From Methanobrevibacter smithii ATCC 35061 (GTDB lineage: Archaea; Methanobacteriota; Methanobacteria; Methanobacteriales; Methanobacteriaceae): a DNA stretch of 64,000 nucleotides. The notes below the pieces were generated by a model. It was given only the letters and a program-made list of their open reading frames with translations, had not been told where the DNA came from and did not search any database. Position 1 is the stretch's first letter; the number at the start of each line of letters is the position of its first letter. The translations under genes and the position numbers were made by a program. Of this stretch, positions 57,022 through 64,000 are shown in pieces. The stretch spans positions 1,018,501 through 1,082,500 of the forward strand of contig NC_009515.1 in assembly GCF_000016525.1 (NCBI RefSeq). The letters are read 5' to 3'.

Positions 57022-57091
57022 TAAAATTTCACCAAAAAAATTTAAAATTATACTTAAAAAACATCAAGTATAATTAAAAAATAACTATATT
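57022..57091 (-). promoter_or_regulatory. Conserved 5' region of adhesin-like gene 2
   Basis: Matches 51136-51205 with few changes, including the ribosome-binding site; probably the same regulation. Confidence 0.55.
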
Positions 57092-57120
57092 TAATCTCAT
57101 ATTTAATAGTTATCTTGAAA

Positions 57121-57166
57121 ATTAAAAAAATAATAAAATGTGAATAAATTATTATAATTTGTTCAC
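57121..57166 (-). terminator. Terminator of adhesin-like gene 3
   Basis: A 12-bp stem with one mismatch (57140-57151, 57155-57166) whose three-base loop is the stop codon, followed on the minus strand by a T-rich tract. Different sequence from the terminators of genes 1 and 2. Confidence 0.65.
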
Positions 57167-60100
57167 TAAAATAGTATTAGAAGTAGCATAACTACCATAG
57201 ACAGATGTAATAATGTATTTACCAGCCATCAAATTAATATTTAAGCTGGCAACACCATTAACATCAGTAATCTTGTTATAAAATACTCCATTAATGTTGA
57301 AAGTCACAGTCTCATTAGCTAATGCACGACCAGTACCGTCAACTAAACGAGCCTTAAACTGACTGCCATCCCTATAATTCATAGTCAGATCACTACCTTC
57401 CAAAGTAGGTAAAACAGTTACTTTTTTACCAACTTGAAGACCGTCAGGATGAATAGCTGTTAAAATATATTCCCCAGGATTTAAATTAATATTTAACTTA
57501 GCTACACCATCCCCACCAGTTTCACGAGTATATAAAACACCATTAATGTTAAACTTAACTTTAGCATTAGCTAATGGATTACCCTGACCGTCTAAAAATT
57601 TAGCATAGAACTGAGAGTCATTGCGATAATATTTGACCAAATCGTTAGCTTCTACTGTTGGCAGAACTGTAACATTAAATGACATTAATAAACCATCATA
57701 AGGATTATGTACTGTTAAAACATACTTTCCAGCCCATAATTTAATACCTAATGTAGCTATACCATCATCATTAGTTTTGCGAACATAGAATACACCATTA
57801 ATATTCATTGACACGTTAGTATTAGCTATTGGATTACCTGCACCATCAATTACTTTAACATGGAACTGAGACTCATTAAGATAATATTTAACCAGATTGT
57901 CCCCCAATATTGTCGGTAAAACTTTCACAATAGCTTTTGCAAATGCATTGTCTGATTCAGTAGGACCATAATATGCACATAACACTTCATATTCGCCAGG
58001 TCTAAGGTTAATATTCATAGTTGCCCAACCATTTTCATCAGTTGTGCGATTATAAGTTTTTCCATTAATAGTTATAGCTATTGTACGATTTACCAATGGA
58101 TTTGAATAGGAATCCAATAATTGTACATAAAATTGTGTTCCATTACGATAATTTTTAGTGCAGTTTAAGGCAAACAGATATGTTGAATTTCCTGAAACAA
58201 CCAAAGTAGTTTTTACAGATGATTTTTTATAGGTATCGTCACCGCCAAAAGTTGCCTTAATATCATAGAATCCGGGAGATAAAACAGTATCCAAAAATGC
58301 CTTACCTTCAGAATCTGTAATAGCATAATAACTTTGATTACCAACTGCAAATTTAATTTCCTTGCCTTTGATATATGTTCCGTTTTCATCAATTAAAACA
58401 ACATAGTAATTACTGCTACCACTTAATTCAGAATCTCCAGCAATTAAAACTGTTTTAGTAGTATTGCCTACAGACTCCACATTCACATAGTTAACTCCAT
58501 AACTTCCAAGATAGGAATTACTGCCTAAATAATAAGTGGAAATAATATATCTGCCATAATCTAAATCAAAGCTAAATATTACCTTACCATCTTTTGCAGT
58601 TACTCCTTTGTAAGATCCGACAAAATCACCATCAATTGTAGAAATATTAGCTAAAATAGTAGCATAATTAATAGGATTACCTAAAACATCACTTAAAACA
58701 ACAGTGAAATTCATAGACTCATTATCATAACCATTAACATCACCAGATTCAATGTTAGTAGAAGTCCTGTTAGAATCAACCACCAATATATAAGATGAAC
58801 CGGATGATGGAATATAATTTGGATTATCTATATGATAACTAATCAGATACTTACCAACACCAAGACTTAAGAGTAAACGAGCTACACCATCATTATTTGT
58901 AGTGGCTGTGTAGTTTGTTCCATTTATATCAATCATGATTTGCATATTTTTAACAGCTGCATTCCTGCTATCAAGTAGTTTTATCACATAATACTTAGCT
59001 TCACCAACATTCATAATAACGTCAGATGCAAGAATTGTAGTCGGCATACGATAAACAGACACGGTACTTGAATTTTTAGCAAACAAACCATAATATGGGT
59101 TAGTGTATTGGTAAGTAATATTATAAATACCAGGATTTAAAGTAATCTGCAAACGGCCATACCCATAAATGTCAGTAACAACATTGTAAGTTTGCTGCCA
59201 ATCACCGGAAGAAATTGTAACAGCAATATTCTTACCATACAAACTATATGCATTAGTATCATTGAAAGAAATTACAAAATACCTATTTTCACCATAATAC
59301 TGAACAAAATCACTTGCATTAATAGAAACCTGACCAGGTGCAGTTTGACTATCAACAACAATAGTAGCAGCACCAGTTGAATCAATATACCATATATCAC
59401 CATCAAAATCAAAAGTAGCTAAATAAGTACCTTCACCTTGAGCAATACGGAAAGTTACTTCTCCATTACCATCAGTTACACCAGTATAAGTTTTTAATAA
59501 AACTCCTTTGTACAGATTTAACTTTATAGTTGCATTAGTTACTCTGTGACCAAACATATCAGTTAAAACAACAGTATAAACACCATTTAATGGAATTTTA
59601 CTATAGTGGAAACCTGAAATAACTGTTAAAACCTTATTAACAGTAATAGTTCCACTGCCTTTTGCAGAACCGTAAACATCATCACCTGCATAGCTGGCAG
59701 TTATCTGATAAGTACCCGGAAGATAATTAATAGTTAATCTGGCTACTCCATCATCACCAGTTTGCAAAGTAAAAGTATCAGACAAATTGCCCTGAGTTAT
59801 AACAACCTTAATATACTCTCCTCTAATTAATGTACCGTGTTCATCCCTTAAAGTGATATTATACTCATTTCCAACACCATAGAAAACAACATCAGGCACT
59901 TCAATTGTTGAATTAACAGGACGGATTTCAACATAAGATACAGAAGAGCTTGGCAGATACCAGCCGTCACCTTTATACTCACATTTAATAGTATATTTTC
60001 CAACATCCAAACTTAATAGTGCATCAGCACGCCCAGTAGAATCAGTAGTAATAACAGCAGCCCTTGTTCCTCCTTTAGAATCAATAATAGTGATTGTTAT

Positions 60101-63100
60101 ACTTTGATTAACAATTCCTACCTGTCCATTTGTTAAAACTGCATAAAAATTAACATTTTTACCATAAAAAGTGTAATTATAACTAATCAAATAAGTAACA
60201 GATGGACTAATAGTAATCTGAGCAGATTTATTACACCCTTCAAAATAACCATTACCATCATAATAAACAGATATGTTATATACCCCTACAGGATAAGTCA
60301 ACTCAAACTTGGCATAGCCTTTTTCATCAGTTACTAAAGTGAAGTACTCTTTTTCACCATTTGGAGTTGTAATAACAACAGTTAAAGCCTGATTGAAAAT
60401 TCTATGACCGTTTACATTAATTAAAGTAATTTCATAATTATTATTGTTTCCATAAACTACTACATCATCCATTATTAACTGAGTGTTATTATTTCTAAGT
60501 GTTAAGTCTAAAAGTTGATTATCAATCCTTGCATAAACATTAAAGTCAGCAGTAGTTTCATTTTGAACAACATATGCATCAGCTTTATTATTTACAAGAG
60601 AAGTGTTAAGTGGAGATATTATTCCATAATCTGATGAGAAATAAACATCTCTAGTTGGAAGAACCTTATCCAAACTACTAATATTTCCATTATTATCAAT
60701 TAATTTATTTAAAGCAGCAATAATATGAGTGTTTGTAACAGCATCTAAAGACATGATTACCCAATTATCAAGAGTTAAAGATCCGATATGTACAAAAATC
60801 CTATTACCATCAGGTTTTTGATTAGAACCCCACCAGTTACTTGAATAATCAACTTCACCGTCATAAACAAAAATATCATTACCTCCGTAAGTAGCAGAAT
60901 TATTCAAAAATACAGAATAATGAACAATCTTAGTACCTGCAAGAGCACCACCATAAGCAGCTTTATTTTCAATAAAAACAGAATAATAAACTTCATTAGC
61001 AGTAGCTATTCCCCTATATGAATAGGTAGAATCCAGATTACCTATACCGGAATTGTCATTTTTATAGAAATAAGAATTATTGATTAAATCAGCACTTACA
61101 TAACAAACAGTATTGGAATCAAAGAAAGAATTATTTACAACAGCCCCTTCAATTAACCTACCATTATTTTTAATAAAAGAACAATTGTTTACTTCTCCAT
61201 GACAGGTTCCATAAACACTGCGTCCTAATCCAAGTCCTATGCGATTACTTGCATAATAATCACCAGGTATGAAATTATTCTCTACAAAAGAACAATTAGT
61301 AATGTATGCAAATACAGTACTTTTAGATAAATCCCCAACTATATTTTTACCTAATGAAGATGAAGAAGAATAAATAGTAGGATTTAAATTAACAATACCT
61401 ACAGTATTGCTTCTAAATACTGAATTGGAAATAGAAATATAATTCCAGACAGGGAAACAAACATTGTATGCTTCCATACCCCTATAAGTGTAAATATTGC
61501 TGCATTTTTCAGCAGATATATTATTAATAGTAATATTGGCTCCGCCTCTAATTAATGGACCTACAATGTTTTTAAAAGTGATGTTGTCCACATATACATT
61601 ACCGTTATTTTGAACACCATTACTTGTTGAAACAATACCAACAGAACGGATATCATAGAAATTGGAATTTAAAACTGTTAAATTTCCTCCTTTAACAATA
61701 ATCAATTCATTAGAATACTGTTTTAAATTAACTGTAAAATTTAAATTTTTAAGAGTCAAACTACCCCATTCTTTAACTATGAATATATTACGGTCATTTT
61801 CCCTACTTAAAATTACATTACCAACACCAACAACAGATAAATTTTTAACAATTTCCAAATTTGAATTCCAATTATTTGTATAAGTGCCGTTTAACAAATA
61901 AATAGTATTTCCATTTAATGCTTTAGCTATTGTATGATCCAAAGTTTTATAGGGATTATCATGACTTCCATCACCAAACCCGTTGTGTCCTGTTGGTGAA
62001 ACATACCAATCATAATCAGTTAATCCTGTACCGACAATAAGTCTTAATCTTTGAGAATTAATTACAGCATAAACAATTGAACTTTCATTATTGTTTCTTA
62101 AATAATTAGAAAATGTACCATTAACTAAAGTTCCACTACTATAATCAAATTTACCATTTTGAGACTCGAATTTAACACTCATTTGAGGAAGTAAAGAAGG
62201 ATTATCCAAATATTTCATGGAATCCCCATCAGTATATTTATTTAAAGTTGCCCTAAACTCCGCATTAGTACCTACTTTAATCGGAGACTCATCACATTCA
62301 AAAGTCATTACAACCCAATATTTAGTGTCTGATTTAACATACTTAAGAGAAGGTCCTTTATTTACCCCCCACCAATTATAATTTGCTGAAACATTATTTG
62401 CATAAGCACCATTACCATAAATTTCGCCTAATACCACAGAATAAGTTATATTAAGATTAGAATTAGCAATATTAATACTGCTATCAAAATATGATGATTT
62501 AATAGTTGCATCAGAATTAAATAGAGAAGACAAACCTGAATAACCGGAAGTTCTAAAGTACACATCACTTATATTAACTACAGAGTTTTCTGCTCTAAAA
62601 CCCGCATCAGCAGTTGTATTTTTAACTACCAATGTACCATTATTACATGCTAATTGCCCTACTTTTGAGTTAATAACAGTCATGGTAATGCTTTTAAAAA
62701 TATCAACATCAAAATTAGGGTTTGAAGAAATTCCAAAAGTTTGAGAATTATTCACAAATAAATTATGAAAATTATAAATTGCAGGATTCTTATTTGAATA
62801 GCTTATAATCAATTTACTATTAACAACACTACAGTCTCCCAAATTAAAAATCATATCCGCATAATTAGAACCAACACAATTAGAAAATTTAGAATCATAA
62901 ACTTTTAAGTCGCCTTCATTGTAAATAACTCCCATAAAAGAATTAATATTCTTAAATTCCACATTTGACAATGTTAAAAATCCTTTATTGTAAATAACAC
63001 CATAATAACTAGAATATTCAGTTGTTTTTCCATTGACAAAGTTAATATTTTCCAAAATTAATGATTTGGACTCGAAAATATTAAAAAATGTACTTTGTCC

Positions 63101-63496
63101 ATTACCATTAACTGTTACATTGCCCGTTAATGATTTAATTACCAAATTTTTATTTATTTCAATGTTTAAATCACCTGGACTGCTATAAATTCCATCCATA
63201 AGAATAACAGTAGAATTATCACTAGCCATATTAACTGCTTCACCAATTGAAGAATATGGTTTATCCTGACTACCATCAGGTACTATAGATAAATTTGCAG
63301 AAGGATTTACATAAACATTGTTATCCCCATTATCTCCAATAATAGAGTCTGTATCATAGTTATTTTCAACAATTACATTATCATCAACATTAGTACTGTT
63401 AAAATCATCACTAGCACTAGCTAAACTTATTGAAGACAATATAATCAAAAATAACATGAATATAAATGCATTCTTTTTAACAAAAATAATTAACAC
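57152..63496 (-). CDS. Adhesin-like protein 3, largest of the cluster
   Basis: Up to 2114 residues. The N terminus has KKNAFIFMLFLIILSSISLA, a signal peptide. Two beta-helix regions start near residues 70 (VPDGSQDKPYSSIGEAV) and 545 (DGSHDNPYKTLDHTI). After residue 1000 there are about ten Ig-like repeats (GDDTYKKSSV, FNINGVLYTRETGGDGVAKL and so on) ending in SNTILVNKL. It shares the terminal repeat type with proteins 1 and 2 but not their sequence. The GTG at 63496 lies inside the binding site AGAGGTG; the start at proper distance is ATT 63487, so the exact start is open. No C-terminal anchor. Confidence 0.85.
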   Translation of the reverse strand: MLIIFVKKNAFIFMLFLIILSSISLASASDDFNSTNVDDNVIVENNYDTDSIIGDNGDNNVYVNPSANLSIVPDGSQDKPYSSIGEAVNMASDNSTVILMDGIYSSPGDLNIEINKNLVIKSLTGNVTVNGNGQSTFFNIFESKSLILENINFVNGKTTEYSSYYGVIYNKGFLTLSNVEFKNINSFMGVIYNEGDLKVYDSKFSNCVGSNYADMIFNLGDCSVVNSKLIISYSNKNPAIYNFHNLFVNNSQTFGISSNPNFDVDIFKSITMTVINSKVGQLACNNGTLVVKNTTADAGFRAENSVVNISDVYFRTSGYSGLSSLFNSDATIKSSYFDSSINIANSNLNITYSVVLGEIYGNGAYANNVSANYNWWGVNKGPSLKYVKSDTKYWVVMTFECDESPIKVGTNAEFRATLNKYTDGDSMKYLDNPSLLPQMSVKFESQNGKFDYSSGTLVNGTFSNYLRNNNESSIVYAVINSQRLRLIVGTGLTDYDWYVSPTGHNGFGDGSHDNPYKTLDHTIAKALNGNTIYLLNGTYTNNWNSNLEIVKNLSVVGVGNVILSRENDRNIFIVKEWGSLTLKNLNFTVNLKQYSNELIIVKGGNLTVLNSNFYDIRSVGIVSTSNGVQNNGNVYVDNITFKNIVGPLIRGGANITINNISAEKCSNIYTYRGMEAYNVCFPVWNYISISNSVFRSNTVGIVNLNPTIYSSSSSLGKNIVGDLSKSTVFAYITNCSFVENNFIPGDYYASNRIGLGLGRSVYGTCHGEVNNCSFIKNNGRLIEGAVVNNSFFDSNTVCYVSADLINNSYFYKNDNSGIGNLDSTYSYRGIATANEVYYSVFIENKAAYGGALAGTKIVHYSVFLNNSATYGGNDIFVYDGEVDYSSNWWGSNQKPDGNRIFVHIGSLTLDNWVIMSLDAVTNTHIIAALNKLIDNNGNISSLDKVLPTRDVYFSSDYGIISPLNTSLVNNKADAYVVQNETTADFNVYARIDNQLLDLTLRNNNTQLIMDDVVVYGNNNNYEITLINVNGHRIFNQALTVVITTPNGEKEYFTLVTDEKGYAKFELTYPVGVYNISVYYDGNGYFEGCNKSAQITISPSVTYLISYNYTFYGKNVNFYAVLTNGQVGIVNQSITITIIDSKGGTRAAVITTDSTGRADALLSLDVGKYTIKCEYKGDGWYLPSSSVSYVEIRPVNSTIEVPDVVFYGVGNEYNITLRDEHGTLIRGEYIKVVITQGNLSDTFTLQTGDDGVARLTINYLPGTYQITASYAGDDVYGSAKGSGTITVNKVLTVISGFHYSKIPLNGVYTVVLTDMFGHRVTNATIKLNLYKGVLLKTYTGVTDGNGEVTFRIAQGEGTYLATFDFDGDIWYIDSTGAATIVVDSQTAPGQVSINASDFVQYYGENRYFVISFNDTNAYSLYGKNIAVTISSGDWQQTYNVVTDIYGYGRLQITLNPGIYNITYQYTNPYYGLFAKNSSTVSVYRMPTTILASDVIMNVGEAKYYVIKLLDSRNAAVKNMQIMIDINGTNYTATTNNDGVARLLLSLGVGKYLISYHIDNPNYIPSSGSSYILVVDSNRTSTNIESGDVNGYDNESMNFTVVLSDVLGNPINYATILANISTIDGDFVGSYKGVTAKDGKVIFSFDLDYGRYIISTYYLGSNSYLGSYGVNYVNVESVGNTTKTVLIAGDSELSGSSNYYVVLIDENGTYIKGKEIKFAVGNQSYYAITDSEGKAFLDTVLSPGFYDIKATFGGDDTYKKSSVKTTLVVSGNSTYLFALNCTKNYRNGTQFYVQLLDSYSNPLVNRTIAITINGKTYNRTTDENGWATMNINLRPGEYEVLCAYYGPTESDNAFAKAIVKVLPTILGDNLVKYYLNESQFHVKVIDGAGNPIANTNVSMNINGVFYVRKTNDDGIATLGIKLWAGKYVLTVHNPYDGLLMSFNVTVLPTVEANDLVKYYRNDSQFYAKFLDGQGNPLANAKVKFNINGVLYTRETGGDGVAKLNINLNPGEYILTAIHPDGLQVGKKVTVLPTLEGSDLTMNYRDGSQFKARLVDGTGRALANETVTFNINGVFYNKITDVNGVASLNINLMAGKYIITSVYGSYATSNTILVNKL

Positions 63497-63609
63497 CTCT
63501 TAATTAAATTATACTTGGTTATAAATCAACCATAATATTATTATTTTTAATAAAAAGAAGTATAAAAAACTTTCTAAAATATTAGAAAAAAGAAAAAAAG
63601 AAGGTTTAA
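63497..63609. promoter_or_regulatory. Spacer upstream of adhesin-like gene 3
   Basis: 113 bp, A+T rich. It holds the Shine-Dalgarno AGAGGTG (63494-63500) and, on the minus strand, T-rich DNA after the stop of the next gene. No shared 70-nt element like that of genes 1 and 2 is seen. Confidence 0.4.
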
Positions 63610-64000
63610 TTATTCATTTTCCCTATCTTTTCTGCGTTTATAACCTATAAACAGACAGATTATAAGAATAATGATTAAACCAATAAATGTAAATATTGTG
63701 TTTGGATTGTCTAATTGCTTAGTTACATCCTCTTCATCAATCTCATATGCTTTAACATCATCACTGCTGGAACTGGATGAACTAGACTCTCCAGCATCAG
63801 ATGAACTAGATCCGCCAGCACTAGCTGAAGAAGCTGCATTTGCAGTCAAACCTACAGTAAGTAAGTTTTCATTAGCATTACCACCATCTATTTGGCTTAA
63901 ACTATTAGCATTAGAACTGCCATTAACTCCCTGATTTGAAGTAGGATTTCCACCTTGAGCAGGTCCACCATTAGGACCATATTGGCCACCACCGCCAGGA
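63610..64000 (-). CDS. C-terminal end of a surface protein with membrane anchor (partial)
   Basis: The minus-strand frame is open from the window edge; the start lies beyond 64000 and the apparent start at 63849 is internal. About 129 residues are visible: a Gly/Pro/Asn-rich stretch (GGGGQYGPNGGPAQGGNPTS), then ASSASAGGSSSSDAG and a serine run, an acidic segment (AYEIDEEDVTKQLD), one membrane span (FTFIGLIIILIICLFIGY) and a basic tail (KRRKDRENE). This is the layout of a cell-surface protein with a flexible stalk and C-terminal anchor. It is followed by adhesin-like gene 3. Confidence 0.8.
   Translation of the reverse strand, partial: PGGGGQYGPNGGPAQGGNPTSNQGVNGSSNANSLSQIDGGNANENLLTVGLTANAASSASAGGSSSSDAGESSSSSSSSDDVKAYEIDEEDVTKQLDNPNTIFTFIGLIIILIICLFIGYKRRKDRENE

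Noticed and set aside
45310-63496. Several antisense frames of 60-90 codons inside the adhesin-like genes
   Set aside because: They follow from repetitive, codon-biased DNA; none has a ribosome-binding site or a recognisable product.

Overview
The window is chromosomal DNA of a hydrogenotrophic methanogen, most likely a gut Methanobrevibacter close to M. smithii. The evidence is strong A+T richness, a complete 17-gene energy-converting hydrogenase B (Ehb) operon, a methanogenesis Ftr, archaeal TATA/BRE promoters, archaeal tRNAs (one with a guide-RNA intron), a bacterial-type grpE-dnaK-dnaJ locus, and three giant adhesin-like proteins with a fourth surface protein running off the edge. The species assignment is inference from gene content.

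Layout. 1-1443: the end of an unidentified gene and a lone Cas4-like protein whose catalytic glutamate appears to be serine. 1440-11334 (minus): ehbQ back to ehbA, a membrane hydrogenase with Mrp-antiporter-like subunits, ferredoxins and an ACT-domain protein. 11335-16283: a frameshifted ACR3-like transporter, a YdjM-like membrane protein, an AstE/AspA-type protein and an Upf1/Dna2-like helicase. 16281-16457: a probable undescribed small RNA with its own tRNA-grade promoter and a 15-bp stem. 16488-24888: a DUF4012-like protein, argG, aquaporin, a DUF2193 protein, a sirtuin, a frameshifted membrane-anchored protein, sfsA and nnrDE. 24889-28714: a hairpin-rich intergenic tract, ftr, and an insertion sequence with 22-bp terminal repeats and an 8-bp target duplication that fell on the stop codon of a flippase-like gene and regenerated it. 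28797-31550: TrkH/TrkA potassium uptake and an MBL hydrolase. 31599-32746: six tRNAs (Trp with C/D-box intron; His, Leu, Glu, Met, Asn) and hjc. 32948-40464: radical SAM protein, gatB, CBS-ParB protein, hisE, GNAT, larB and hypF. 40503-45104: an ArsR-like regulator facing grpE-dnaK-dnaJ across a repeat-rich control region. 45310-64000 (minus): the surface-protein cluster.

How it fits together. Ehb is the anabolic ferredoxin-reducing hydrogenase of this lineage; HypF (hydrogenase Ni-Fe cofactor assembly) and Ftr (C1 pathway) belong to the same metabolism. Asn-tRNA lies close to GatB, which in archaea can serve Asn-tRNA(Asn) formation. Protein quality control is grouped with its probable regulator. 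The adhesin-like genes share leaders, promoters, terminal repeats and terminators while their middles differ, which fits modular diversification.

The most interesting unexplained elements are the small RNA at 16317-16457, the interlocking repeats upstream of grpE, the orphan D' guide in the tRNA-Trp intron, the two genes split by homopolymer frameshifts, and two genes whose Shine-Dalgarno sequences point at AUU rather than AUG.
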